A stretch of DNA of 64,000 nt from Panicum virgatum (lineage: Eukaryota; Streptophyta; Magnoliopsida; Poales; Poaceae): the NCBI RefSeq assembly GCF_016808335.1, contig NC_053146.1, positions 12,864,015 to 12,928,014 of the forward strand, in the 5' to 3' direction. Each line of letters starts with the position of its first letter. Position 1 is the stretch's first letter. Shown one piece after another: positions 44,990 to 57,430 of this stretch. The translations under genes and the position numbers were made by a program. The notes beneath the pieces were generated by a model. It was given only the letters and a program-made list of their open reading frames with translations. It ran no database searches and had not been told where the DNA came from.

Positions 44990-47900
44990 ACCTCTAGGAT
45001 CCAGGATCTTGTTCAAAATGAATCCAGCGAGCTGCTCGCACACGGCGTTGATCCGATCGGTAGAGTAACATTCCTCCCCCATTCGAGATATCTATAATTT
45101 AGGAAAAAAGGACTGATATATTAACATCATGTGCGTTAGTATAATTATAAAAATGTACTAGCGAATGGTTTGTACGTATCCTTAAGTCCTCCGTAGTAGG
45201 CTTCCCGCATGGAGTCATGATGTGCAAGGAGAAACAAATGAATTACTCAATTTAGAATAATTTGGGATTATATACTTAACTAGACAAATGTTTATGAACC
45301 AACATACCGAATAATTCATTTTAACGTTCACTTCGGGCCTCCATTGACCACGTCCTTTGTTTGTTTTCACAAATTTTTTCCACACCCTGCGCTCAAAGGT
45401 AAGTTTGACATTCAGGAATTGCTATTAACAGAAAAAAGATTTGATTGTGCAAACTTAACTTACCTATTCAAGGGGTCTATGATATATTCGATTGGGGACT
45501 TTGGATTTCTCATTGAGTCAAAGACAACAAGATTGCCGGTCTCTACGGAAAGTATGAGTAAAATCCAATGATAACTGCAGATATAGATAGGATATATACA
45601 TACATGCATTAGACGACTTAGTATTTATTTAGTAATATAACAGAAGATTGAGTCGACCAAGTCTTACCCAAAGTTGTATGGTATGTATATATAGGATTTG
45701 AAACTTTGCCTAGTCAACAAATCGTACATGTTTTGGTATGTGTCCCTGTAATTTTGGTTTAGCATTTTCTGGTTGACTAGCAACGGAGACATGAAGCCGA
45801 TCTGATTGTGCCATCCTTGTTTTCGGGTTCTTTGAATCTCCTGTCTAAATGATACAATAGAAATTTTATAATGCACACAGATAATTACATTCTTGTTAAC
45901 AAAAAGTATTAATGTAGAGGTAAGTGATACTTACAGAACCCAAATGGTGATGATAGAGATGTCGAGGGCTTGTCGATGGTAAATGTGATATAAATCTTTG
46001 AAGTACACCAAGGAGTCGTACTCCCCGTGGAAAAAATCATGGTCACGATACTTGACTAAAAACATTTTGCCTTCGTCATTCGACATTCGCAGGTACCATC
46101 TATGCAAATTGAACATCTGCGTGCCTAGACTTTTCTCCTCTTCCTCAGTGACGAAAGGTTTTCCATGCTCGAATGGAGTAAGAACGGGAGCGATAGGGAT
46201 TTTTGCTACCTCGTCTTACCCTGTTTCCTGCTCTAGTGTTAATCCAGTTTCAAAAAGAAAAATCGCCGCCTGTAGGTCAGCTTGGAGTTGTAAGTCCGTA
46301 GGGTGTAGAACTGGCAACCCTGGCACCCGGAGGGGCTCGATTTCTTTTTGTGGTGTGCCAAGTTGAGGAATGGTCTTGCCAAATTTTTTCTTCACATTTC
46401 TCACTTTGTGTGCCTTTGTCAGAGTATGATCAAAGTCCGAGTGTAAGCTTTTCAGTTTTGGTGGGTTGTCTAGGTTCGCGAGAAGCTTTTTCCCTAATTC
46501 TAGAGGTACTTTTTCCCTCTGCGGGGGGACTTTAGGCTTTAACTGTTCTTTTATATATCGAGCAGTATCCTCTTCCAAATCCTCAGTGGTCTTCTCGTAG
46601 GTTAATTTTATTTCGACCATTTTCTGCTTCTTCTTTGAGGGTCCAGCTACTGGGAGGCATGTTGTTTTTTTCTTTCCTTTTTCTGGTGTAGGAGGAGTTG
46701 GAGTACTCGTGGTCCTTTGCCCCAGCGGAGACGGTGGTGAGGGAGGTGGTTGTGGGGACGGCAGTGAGGGAGGCCGCAGAGACGGGCGATCGGTCTGCAC
46801 GGGAGCCGTTGTGCTTGCAGTAAGTTTGATGTCGGCCTTGCGCCATAGAATGACCCCGTGCAGTGCGTCTCCCAATGTCTTCTCTCCATCCCCTCCAACA
46901 AAGTTGAGCTCAAGATCCTCATTGTTTCCAACTACCTGCTCGACTGTGACGGAGGTGTAGCCAGGGGGTATCGGCCTTCCATGAATTGTAGTACAAGGAT
47001 TCAGGGGCAGGGCTGACCCGTATGTGACATGAATGGATATATTCTTTGCTCGCACATGAAGCTCGCACGGTGTCGGCATGGTAACATCATCCACTGGATA
47101 CCTCTGGTCATCTATCGCCGTTGGCTCAATCTGGGGTTGCTGTTCAGCTTGTACGTCGGGCGCCACCGTGGATGCACAGCTGCTGCGTCGCTGAGAGGCC
47201 GGGCTTATCACAACATCCGGGTGCGACCCAGCAGTGCCCCTTTGGCTCAGAGCTAGCGCAATAGCCTCATTGACCCTGGCGTCCATCTGAGATTCCAAGG
47301 ACGCAACCTTCATGTTCATCTCTTCTTGTATGGCACGGAGTTTCTCTTCTTGTTCGGCTTTGGTCTTTCGGTGAGTCTTGTAAGAGGAATCTCCAGCCCA
47401 AGCAACTTTCCATGGGACCACGCCGATGCCGCGGGCTCGTCCAGGGTGTTCTGGACTCTTTATGCTCTTGTCAGCTCATTATTCTCCCTTTGAGGCTGGA
47501 ACGTTCCTTGTTGGGCCTCATCTATTGCAGCGACCAGATCGCGGGACATTTCTTGCATATGCTCGGGCACGACCAAACTTCCATCCAACTGGTTTAGTGT
47601 CACGCCATTAGCAAATAACCACCACTTGGATCTATCCGGCCAATCCCAAGTCGTCGCCCTGATGCCTCTGTCCACAAGGTCTAGCTCCATCTTCTGCCAT
47701 TTTTTATTGCCTTCTTGTACCCTCCAGCCCCAAGGTGGTGGTTGTACTTCTTATTTGCTGCATTCGCCTTGGCCTGTTGGGATTTTTCTTTGGCTTCCTC
47801 TGAAAGTTTGTATTGTTTGAACTCCTCCCAGTATGGTTTAACTTGAGGAAGATCGTCCCAGTTCGTCTCCTTATCCTGCTTGATGTAATTGTTGTACAAC

Positions 47901-48501
47901 TTCTTCTTGAAACTTGCAAAGGCAAGGGCCACCTTTTTCAAGGCACATTTCTTCACAAGTTCTTGGTCAACTCCTTCAGGAAGAGTGAACATATCCTTGA
48001 GTTCTGTCCACAATATTTCCTTCTGATGTGGAGGCACGGCATGTTGCTGTTCTTTTGGTTTGCTCGATTTCCATAGTCTTGTGGTGATCAGAATTCTCGC
48101 CTGAACAATAACCCCACATTGGTTGACAAATTTCGTGCTAGCAGCCTCTGGAGCACTTGGACAACCCTCCGCGTCCACTTCTGTGACGACCTATCTTCCC
48201 TCCATTTTCTTCGTTGGCCGGCGTCTCCCTTTTGACTGGCTCAACGAAGTCGATGCGGAGGTCGACTAAATTACATAAAAGATATGTTAATTGCAAAATT
48301 AATCTACCAAAGTCACCATGCATGTATAATTAAGATACGTACTGGAACGTGCTGCTGATGGTTGGGCGGGGGCGCAAAGTCATCATCTTCTTCTTCGGCA
48401 TCTCCAGACATATTCAGGAAGGAATCAGCTGTCATAGCCTCTTCTTCACCGATTGGCTGGGTGGTGTTGGCCCTCGTATCTTCGTTTACTGCATCCAACA
48501 T
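44990..48501 (-). pseudogene. CACTA second gene: plant transposase_24-like and Ulp1 protease-like protein
   Basis: Reading from 48501 leftward: an acidic N-terminal exon, then a region with 'FKKKLYNNYIKQDKETNWDD' and 'YWEEFKQYKLSEEAKEK' (48178-47681), which is typical of the En/Spm plant transposase family; then 'PCELHVRAKNISIHVTYGSA' and 'DLELNFVGGDGEKTLGDAL' (about 47060-46860). Ulp1-like exons end with 'YIYIPYNFG' (about 45665), 'YHWILLILSVETGNLVVFDS' (about 45580-45475, with His and Asp of the protease) and 'INAVCEQLAGFILNKILDPR' (about 45065-45000). A frameshift near 47460 and an in-frame stop near 46216 break it. In intact relatives this protein accompanies TNP2 in transposition, but its exact role is not settled. 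Confidence 0.75.
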
Positions 48502-48599
48502 GTATTACCTGGCGGCCTCCTCATCACCGAAGGGGTCCATCCTAAATTGAAACCGTATAAATGTGTAAGAGTCGGTGACCATCCTTAACTGAAGCACGA

Positions 48600-48935
48600 G
48601 AATGTGTGAGAGAGAGTGTGTGTGTGAGAGTGTGTGAGAGAGTGTGAGTGAGTGTGTGTGTGTGTGTGTGAGTGTGTGTGTGTGTGTGTTTGTGTGTTAG
48701 TGGGACAGAGAGGGAGAGAGAGAGAGTGAGTGTGTGTGTGAGTCAATGTGAGTGTGTGTGAGTGAGTGTGTAAGTGAGTGTGTGTGTGTGTGAGAGTGTG
48801 CATGTGTGCGTGTGTGTGAGCGAGAGACCGAGCATGTGAGAGGAGATAGCGAGAGGTCGGGTATGAGAGAAGGAGCGAGAGATCGTGTGTGTGATCGAAG
48901 GAGACAACGAGAGTTTGCGCGTGTTTGCGTGAGTT
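48600..48935. repeat. GT/GAGT-rich simple-sequence tract
   Basis: About 330 bp of interleaved (GT)n, GAGT and GAGA units, ending near 'gtttgcgcgtg'. It lies just upstream of the Ulp1-like gene within the inner CACTA. Frames called across it on the minus strand (His/Thr repeats) are artefacts of the repeat. Confidence 0.95.
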
Positions 48936-49074
48936 AGTTTGAATTGAAAGTACAAAAATTCACTATCTAAGGACATGTACATCTCATAATGACACATTTA
49001 AATTAAGAATTCAGAATTACATAATTGACATTTACATCGAATAAGGACATAGAAATACACATGTAAAGAAAAAA

Positions 49075-49400
49075 TAATTAAAGGAAAAACTCTATCCATA
49101 ATTCAATTCTAAGAATATTTCTATAATTGACATCTAATATATAATAAAGGAAACACTCTATCTATAATTTAATTCTACAAATATCTCTATAATTCACTTC
49201 TACTTTATTATAAATAAAGGAAACACTCTTTCTATAATTCACTTGCACTTAATTTATAATAAAGGAAACACTATATCCATAATTGAATCCTAAGAAATAT
49301 CTCTATAATTCACTTGTATATCTTAATATATAATAAAGAAAACACTCTATCTATAACTTAATTCTAAAAATGTCTCTATAAAAGAAATTCTAGTCCGATA
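49075..49400. repeat. Degenerate AT-rich tandem repeats
   Basis: Five or so imperfect copies of 'aaaggaaacactctatctat' followed by 'aattctaagaatatctctat' recur at 60-90 bp intervals. This lies in the internal noncoding part of the inner CACTA. No other feature is seen in 48940-49500. Confidence 0.75.
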
Positions 49401-50275
49401 AATATCTCTATATATAATACCTCTATATATCAAAGAAATTCTAGTTCTATTCATTTGGTAACACTCTAAATTGTATTTGAAATAAAAGAAAAAAAAGCCC
49501 GGTGGCCACCAGTACCACATCGGGGACGACGGGGCGGTGTCGGCGTCGAGGGTCGAGGCGGTGGTGGCGCGCATGGGACGACACGCCGACGACGAGGCGG
49601 CGCGCAGGGTAGGGGGCGGTGGCGACGAGGCAGACAACGGCGAAGGGGCGGCGGCGCAGGGCGGGTTCAGCGGCGTTGAGGAGGAGGCGGTGCGCATCGT
49701 CGTCGAATGCGGCCGGGGCAGTCGACGCGTGCGCGTCGTCGAGGCGGAGAGGGCGGCGGCATTGAGGTGGAGGCTGCGGCGGCGTTGAGGTGGAGGCAGC
49801 AGCGGCTCACCGAAGACAAATGGGCACGGCCGCGCGGGGACGTCGAGGAGGCGCGGCGGTGCAGGAGTGATTGGCGGCGGCGTCGAGGAGGCGCGGCGGT
49901 GGATGACCGGACGGCGGCGGAGGACGATCGTCGGAGGGGGCGATGGCGGACGATCAGGGGTGTCGAGAGGGCTGGCAGTGGAAGGAAGAAGTGTGGAAGA
50001 AGAGAGAACAGGGCACACGCTTTTATACCATAGAGCCCTTTGGTACCGGGTGAAAACTCCACCCGGTGCCTAAGAGGGCCTAAGGCACCGGTTGGGAGTC
50101 CATCCGGTACCAAAGGAAACCCATAGGCACCGGGTGGAGAGTTCACCCGGTGCCAAAGGCCTCAACGGGCGGGAAATGAAAAGGGCCTAAGGCACCAGTT
50201 AGATTCAAAAAACCGGTGCCTTAGACTCTTCTGAGTCATGTGCTTTAGATATTTTGCCGCCTTCAAACTTGAAAT

Positions 50276-50346
50276 CACAACATAGCTCAATGGAAAGCCA
50301 AAGATATCTATGCTCCGCGGCCCGAGTTCGACTCCAGGTCACCCAT
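50276..50346 (+). ncRNA. tRNA-like relic with A and B boxes
   Basis: A-box-like tagctcaatgg (50283-50293) and B-box-like agttcgactcc (50325-50335) sit at tRNA-like spacing, followed by 'aggtcaccca' and a T8 run that could end Pol III transcription. The acceptor-stem strands do not pair, so it is a decayed tRNA or tRNA-derived SINE head within the inner CACTA's subterminal region. A chance match is possible. Confidence 0.4.
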
Positions 50347-50645
50347 CTTTTTTTTGGCAAAGACATTGGTACCGGTTGAAAATATCAACCGGTACCAATA
50401 GGTTTTTACTGAAAATTGTATAATACTTCTGTTAATTACATAATAAATCATTTAAATGCATAATAAATCAGATAATTGCATAATAAGTCATTTAAATGCA
50501 TAATAAATATGATAATTGCATAATAAATCATTTAAATGCTCAATAAATCAGATAATTGTATGATAAATATGATAATTGCCATAACAATCATAGATAATCA
50601 TTAATAGCATGTTCACGGAAAATATTACAAGACATAATCATTCAA

Positions 50646-53600
50646 CTAATGGAATATTAACATGGTTCGCTTTACAATCGTCCCTTCATTGTGATCATGG
50701 CATGCGTAGGGAGCCTCCTCTTCGGCTAAAAAAATACTTGTGTCAACCTCCATTGTGAATGGAGTCATATCTTCAACCTTGTTGTATTCTTCTTCATCTG
50801 TGACATCGTCGACTCCCATAATTTTCCTTTTGCCTGCCAGAACAATATGGCGCTTTGGCTCATCTCCGGCACTTAAAAAACTTGATTTATTTCTGGACTT
50901 GTCCTTTCTCGGTTCGCTAGACATGTCCTGCACATAGAAAACTTGACTGACATCTTTAGCTAGGACGAATGGTTCGTCTCGATAGCCAAGCTCTTTGAGG
51001 TCTACCGTTGTCATTCCGTACTCGTCGATATCGACACCTTTTCCTGTGAGTTTAACCCATTGGCAACGAAATAGAGGGATCTTCAACGGCCCATAGTCGA
51101 GTTCCCAGATCTCTTCAATGTAACCAAAATATGAGCTCGTTTGGCCACTAGAGTCAGTGGCATCTATATGGACACCACTATTTTGATTGGTGCTCTTGTT
51201 ATCTTGGGCTCTTGTATAAAATGTGTAACCATTAATTTCATATCCTTGGTACATCAGGATTGAATTTGTCGGACCCCTGGCCTGCCAAGCTAGCTGCTCA
51301 TGAATTTCATCGTTGGCCATGACTTCCTTCTACAACCAGGTGGCGAATGTATCATTATGATGTTTTGTAATCCATGTCTCAGACTTCAAAGGGTACATGC
51401 TTCGCACAATTTGCATGTGCTCATCCATGTATGGAGACACCAAGGCTGATTATTGCATAACTGTGAGATGTGCTTTGCTCAAGTGGCATGATCTGTGGCA
51501 TTTACTGATTTCCTTCCAAGTGTGCCCTTTCCAATCAGCCGCCCTCATGATGTGATGTTGGAATTTCAATTGGGCAAAGTTCTTCCACAGTCAACACAAA
51601 ACAAAATGACCTCCTCTGTGATGTAACCCTTCGCAATGCTTCCTTCTGGACGAGCCCGATTACGAACGTATTTCTTTAGGACTGCAAAGTATTGTTCAAA
51701 AGAGAATATATTATGAAGGAAAACATGACTGAGAATACCAATCTCTTTGACCAGGTGAACTAGAAGATGCGTCATAATATTGAAGAATGATGGAGGAAAT
51801 ATCATCTCAAGACTGACTAAACTTTGGTCAACATCCTCTTGTAGCCTGCTTAAACTCGATGGATCGATTGCCTTCTGAGAAATTGTGTTGAGAAAGGCAC
51901 ATAGCTTTATGATTGTTGCTCGAACATTAGCTGGTAGAATACCTCTAAGTGCAACTGGAATCAATTGCGTCATCAACACGTGACAGTCATGGGACTTTAC
52001 GTGTGCGAATTTCTTCTCTTTCAAGTTTAGTAGCCTCTTTATGTTTGAAGAGTAGCCTGATGGGACCTTGATACTGTTCAAACAGTCAAACATACTTTGC
52101 TTCTCTTCTTTACTAAGAGTGTAGCACGCAGGACCTAGATAATGACGTCATTTATCCCTTTTTTCTGGATGTAGGATGACTCGTTGTTTCATACATTGAA
52201 GATCCTTCCGCGCTTCCAATGTATCCTTTGGGTTACCGTAGACACCAAGGAAGCCTAAAAGGTTCACATAAAGATTCTTTGTTAGGTGCATCACATCAAT
52301 TGCGCGGCGGACCTCTAAGACTTCACAATAAGGTAACTCCCAAAAAATACTCTTCTTCTTCCACATAGGTGCACGTCCATCATCACTCTGCACTGATTTG
52401 CTGCCAGGTCCTTTTCCGAATACTACTTTTATATCTTTGACCATTTCAAATACCATTTTCCCACAACGTTGCCTAGGCTTGGTACGATGATCTGTCTTTC
52501 CACCATAGTGAGCATGCCTCCTCCTTAATGGGTGCTTGATTGGAAGAAATTGACGATGACCCATATACACGATCTTTCTACAATGCTTCAGGTACATGCT
52601 GTCGGTTTCTTCTAAACAATGAGTGCATGCCCTATAACCCTTATTGGATTGTCCGGAGAGGTTGCTTAGTGCTAGCCAATCGTTGGTGGTTACGAAAAGC
52701 AATGCACGAAGGTTAAAATGTTCCTCTGCGTGTGCATCCTACATACGAACACCCTCCTCTTTCCACAACAATAGAAGATACTCAATCAATGATTTCAGAT
52801 ACACATCTATATCGTTACCGGGTTGCTTCCGGCCGGGGATAAGCACCGGCATCATAATGAATTTCCGCTTCATACACAACCAGGGAGGAAGGTTGTATAT
52901 ACAGAGTGTCACAGGCCAGGTACTATGGCCACTGCTCTGCTCATCGAAAGGATTCATGCCATCTGTACTTAAGCCGAACCTTATATTCCTCGCATCATTG
53001 TCAAATGTTGGGAATGTTCTGTCCACCTTTCTCCAATGCGACCCATCAACGGGGTGTCTCAACATATTGTCTTGCTTACGTTCTTCTTTGTGCCATCGCA
53101 TCAATTTAGCATTCGTTTTGTTCATGAACAAATGTTTCAGATGTGGTATTAGAGGGAAATACCACATCACCTTGGCAGGCACCCGCTTCTTGACACGCAT
53201 CCCCTCAACGTCGCCTGGATCATCTCGAGGGATTTTATACCGGCATGTGTTGCATACAGGGCATGAATCCAAATTTTCATACTCACCTCGATATAGGATG
53301 CAGTCATTAGGACAAGCATGTATCTTCTGTGCCTCTAATCCTAAAGGACAAACAACCTTTTTTGCCTCGTATGTTGTCTCCGGCAAGGTGTTACCCTCAG
53401 GGAGTAAGTTTTTTATGAGTTCCAGCAACTCCTCGAATCCCTTGTCAGACAAACCATTTGATGCCTTCCATTGCAACAATTTCAATGTGGTACCCAACTT
53501 CTTTTGGCCTTGTTAGCAATCTGGGTACACCAATATTCTGTAGTCCTCCAACATACGCTTCAGATCTCTCGATTCCTTTTCTGTTTTGCAAACTTCCTCA

Positions 53601-53975
53601 GCTTCATGCAGCATCTGACCCAGATCATCTTCTACATCGTGTCCTTTAGCATCTTCTTCAGGCTCACCCATTGCAGTTTCATCAAAAAAAAGGCACCATA
53701 ATTACCTGCAAAGTCAGGAATCCTGTCCTCTTCTTCTTCATTATTATACAACATTATTCCTCTTTCTCCATGCTTGGTCCAAACATAATAGTTCGCATGA
53801 AACCACTACTGAACAAGTGACTGTGGATGGTTCTTGATGATGAATAATCCTTCTCATTCTTGCAGTTTTTGCATGGACAGCGAACGAAACCACCGTACTT
53901 GTGGTTCTCAGCAACTTTTATGAATTCATGCACACCATCGATGAACTCCATTGAACGCCGGTCCGTCATGTACAT
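50646..53975 (-). pseudogene. TNP2-like CACTA transposase, broken by stop codons
   Basis: From right to left: a transposase-associated domain ('SMEFIDGVHEFIKVAENH...VRCPCKNCKN', 53975-53760), the Tnp2 core ('KIHACPNDCILYRGEYENLD', 'FGLSTDGMNPF', 53497-52740), a middle segment ('NLSGQSNKGYRACTHC', 'AIDVMHLTKNLYVNLLG', 52700-52150), a DUF4218-like part ('VKSHDCHVLMTQLIPVALRG', 52093-51566) and a DUF4216-like C-terminus (51320-50646). In-frame stops lie near 53512, 52740, 52147 and 51567, so no full transposase can be made. Order and content match full TNP2 genes, which bind the subterminal repeats and cut at the TIRs. Confidence 0.88.
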
Positions 53976-56900
53976 CCATTGCCGACTTATCTGGGTTCAT
54001 ATTTCATTTATTAACATCAAACGAGTGTCAACATAAACCATTTGTAAATAAACATTGGAAGTAATAATAATAATAATAAATTGAATTAATCAATGATTGA
54101 TTACAAAACAAATTAAATTGAGTGTCATCAAAATTATATACTATAAATATATATATTATGCATGCCTAATATTAAAATAAAATAATCCAAATCCTAACTA
54201 TATATAAATAAAAAGTTATCTTATGCCTAATAATTTATATAACAATAATATGAAACTATAAACTAAATCGGGTACAAAAATATATCTACAAATATTTATC
54301 ATGTGTATAAACTAAATCAAATGCTAACTACATCCTCAAAATTAATTTGCTAAAGTATTGAAAACAATATTACTAACCTTTTAAAAAAATTGAAAAAATC
54401 GCCCCCCTCCCCTCACTCAGCTGCCATGAACAGTGAGTTCACGGTAGCTTGGAGGGGGGAAGGGGGCGTGGTATTTATAGTGGGGGCACAAAGGCACCGG
54501 TTGGTGCCTAGCAACCGGTGCCTAAAGTTATTGATCAGCACCGGTTGAAGGCGCCAACCTGTTCCTATATCCAGGGCATCCAGTGGCACCGGGTTGTGGC
54601 ATGACCCGGTGCCAATGTCTGCACCAATAGCACCGATGCCATAGATGCACTGTCCATTTGGTACCGGCTTATGGTATTAACCGGTGCCTTTGTCAGTGCA
54701 TTGGCACCGGTTTGTGCTGTGGTGCGCCTTGCCAGCGCTCGGCGCAGGCCAATAGTACCGGCTATTGATGCAGCCGGTGCTGATGTCTCACATTAGTACC
54801 GGTTCAAACAACAAGTGGTACTTTTGGTCTGGATCTTTGGCCTGTTTTCTAGTAGTGGCGGGACGAGAAGCCAGGGGTGGAGGCGACTCGGCACCAGTGC
54901 TGGTGCCTGCACATGGCGGCGGCGCTGGCGAGGGTTGGCTCGGAAGGAGGTGAGCGATCGAGGATCTTCTCACGCCACTGCCGGTGTAGGGGGAGCGGCC
55001 GCGGGGCTGGATGCGCGGCCACGACGCGCGGGCCCTGTGCAGATAGGTATGCGCGGGGGCACTGGCGGTGTGGCGTGCAGGCGGCCCGCGTCGGGCCTGG
55101 CGGCGGGGATGCCAGGAGGCGGCGTCCTGGTGCCGGAGTCGATGGCTCGACGGCGGGGATGACGTCCTGGCGGCAGGCTTCACGTCGAGGTCGGCCAGGC
55201 GGGCGGCAGCGCAGCATGCAGGGACTTCGGCTGCGCTCACAGGCGGCATGCAGGGGCACACGTAGGCCCGCGTAGGAGGGGCCAATGGTGGCTCAGGCAG
55301 CGGCCTGCGCGAGGGGAGCGGCGGCAGTGCCGCTGAGTGTTTTTTTCTTCGATTTTGTTTGCCGAATGCTAACTAACACACAACAAAGATTCTTTGCTAA
55401 GTGCGTGAAAAAGGCACTCGACAAAGAGCTGTTTGCCGAGTCCCTCTTTGCCGTGTGGCCTTTGCCATGTGCGACCGTCGGCAAACATTTTGCCGAGTGT
55501 TTCTAAGTCTTCGCCGAGTGTTTCTTAGTCTTCGCCGAGTGTTTCAAGCACTCGGTATATCATGGGATTCCGGTAGTGGACGTCTTGCTTTGCCTACGGG
55601 ATGGCGGCCTGGCATGGCGGGGGTGCCGTGCATTGGCTGTGCAGTGAAGGAGGCACGGGGCAGTGTTAGATGCGCAGCTGAGGAGGTGCGGCGCGACGTC
55701 AGTGCGGTGGTGGAGTGGTACGGCGTCACGACGGGGCCGTGCCCCTCCTATGGCCACGAGGAGAGGGCAGTCGCGGGAGATGCTGTGGCTCGAAGCTTCG
55801 TGAGAGATGTGTTTCCACGGGTGCTATGATGCGGCGGTGGCTGAAGGCCTGCGTGGGCCAGCGATGGCTTGGAGGCCCTATGCGGTCTCGGCGTGCGCTG
55901 GCTGTCATCAGGTGGCATGGCGTGATGTCGCCGGCTGCGCACGAGGCTGATGGGTGGCTACGATAGTGGTGGAGGTGCGCTTGGGAGGAGGCAACGCGAT
56001 ATAGCGAGCTGGCTGTGGTGTGAAGTGGCACAGCGGTGCTGTTGGCATTGGGAAGGCTTCCGTGGTTTGTTGGGCTGTTGGCGTGTAGCTAGGGAGAAGA
56101 TTCTCTGGGTGAAAGTTTCACCGACTTCCTGCTAGTGGTGATGACGACGACGTCTGAGGGCGACGTGCTTCTCGTTGGTGGCGTCATCTTGGAGCCTGTC
56201 CCTGCTGTGTGTTTTTATCTAGGTGAAAACCCTGTCCACATTTTGGATGAGCGATGGTGGCGCATTTGGCGTCATTACCTCATTGGAGGCATTGGTGGTG
56301 GAGACCCATCTCAACCAAATGGTGGAAGGCTTGCTGGTGGCTTGGCAGGGTGGCTCGGTGCAGGTGGCAAGCTCAAAAGTGGGTTGTGTTGCCGAGCTCA
56401 ATCTGTGGTGACCGAAATCATGTTGGCAGCCGGGGTTGTCTCATGGATATTGGATTTGGCTGCTTGCAGTGGACTGTTGCAGCTGGTATTGCTTGACAAC
56501 TATCAGTACGGCGTGAGACTGCGTTGGAGGATGGCGCTTGCAGCAACAACACTATGGGATATCTTGGCTTGCAGTGGACTGCGGTGGGTTGCTTGACCTT
56601 GCTCGGTGACTCTGGTGCGGTACATCATCGGAAGACGGCAAAAGTAACAACTTGGCTTGCTGGCATGTCGACGAAAATTGTGTGTGCGGGTGGTTAAACG
56701 AGATGCTGTTGTCCGGTGGGCGTGCTTCGGCTATTTAATGGGGAGCTTGGAAACGGGACAACACTATTCATCATCCTGATGGCGATATAATAAATGGATC
56801 CGTGACATGGAGTATTGTGGCGGACGTGGTGAGGACCCTGCATGAGGTGTCTTCTACAAGCAGATGAGAGCGAGGTGGAGTCCAACAGCAGATGTGATGA

Positions 56901-57430
56901 AGCCCCCGCGCGTTGTGTGTTCGAGGTGGCGTCTACGAGGCAGCCTGTGTGTGGTTCAGATTCGGTGCTTTCACACTGTCAGATGGTGTTTGATGTTGCA
57001 GCAGCACAACAATGGCGGGTCCTACATAGCGGTGGCCTTCTCGGTACGATTCGGTTTGTTCCTCTTGTTTCCTCCATTGTCATGGGGCTAGGCCTTGACG
57101 GCGACTCCATGGGTTGGAAAAGGTTGTTATCTGCGGCGGCTAAGCTTTGTTTCTGCTTCCGTTGCCCTGAGGAGTGGTCTCATCCGTGTTGATTTCCCAA
57201 TCCGATCGAACTGTGTTGTCTCGTGTAGACAAGTTGTTTGGCTTGTGTCGATAACTCAATACGACCAGACTGAGTTGAGCTGTGTTCGGCGCATGTTGAT
57301 GCCCCAATCCAACCCGTCGGTGTTTGTTCCGTGTTTTTTTTCCCTAGTTATAGCCTCCCAGAGATATAACCTTGTATTTTTTTCTGCTATATCAATGGAA
57401 CGTACTCTCTCAAAGTACCCATAATAAAAT

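Larger units (their letters stand above)
44414..54857. mobile_element. Inner CACTA element with decayed TNP2 and Ulp1-like genes
   Basis: The left tip aactactagaaaac (44414) differs by one base from the canonical cactactagaaaac; the right tip ends ttttctagtagtg (54857). 'accggttgg' / 'ccaaccggt' and 'ggcaccggt' subterminal repeats crowd both ends (44430-44650, 50040-50400, 54490-54800). Flanks are cag and gcg, so no 3-bp duplication is visible. At 10.4 kb with both CACTA genes, it is a full-size element that has since decayed. It is nested within the outer CACTA. Confidence 0.9.
43356..55578. mobile_element. Outer CACTA element ('TTTGCCGAGTGT' family)
   Basis: Termini are cactactggaaatcc (43356) and the complement ending ggattccggtagtg (55578). 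GAC flanks both ends (43353-43355 and 55579-55581), a perfect 3-bp target duplication. Subterminal 'tttgccgagtgt' repeats occur in both arms (43373-44060 and 55360-55560), characteristic of a large grass CACTA family. It contains no transposase of its own. Its interior (44100-44413 and 54858-55330) is GC-rich DNA, possibly captured gene fragments, and holds a second CACTA, 44414-54857. Confidence 0.9.
43015..57430 (+). mobile_element. Non-LTR-retroelement-like body split by nested CACTAs
   Basis: The outer segments 43015-43355 and 55579-57430 are continuous once the CACTA and one GAC are removed. The left part has a 'ggaaccctagccgccgctg' leader. The right part has 'cctgtccacattttggatga', 'ggcattggtggtggagaccc' and an end 'ctgctatatcaatggaacg', all patterns I associate with degenerate LINE-like sequences in grasses. 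No reverse transcriptase is visible, and the long frames in 55.4-57.2 kb do not form a known protein. It could instead be a host transcription unit broken by the CACTA. Confidence 0.4.

Noticed and set aside
48585..48997. His/Thr-rich open frames on the minus strand
   Set aside because: Translation of a GT-rich simple repeat. No start context and no conservation expected.
52644..53516. Plus-strand open frame of 290 codons
   Set aside because: Antisense to the TNP2 pseudogene, starting at a TTG codon. The minus strand has the recognisable transposase motifs.
55395..57192. Several open frames of 60-150 codons between 55.4 and 57.2 kb
   Set aside because: They overlap in different frames, share no known domain, and fall in the retroelement-like GC-rich segment.
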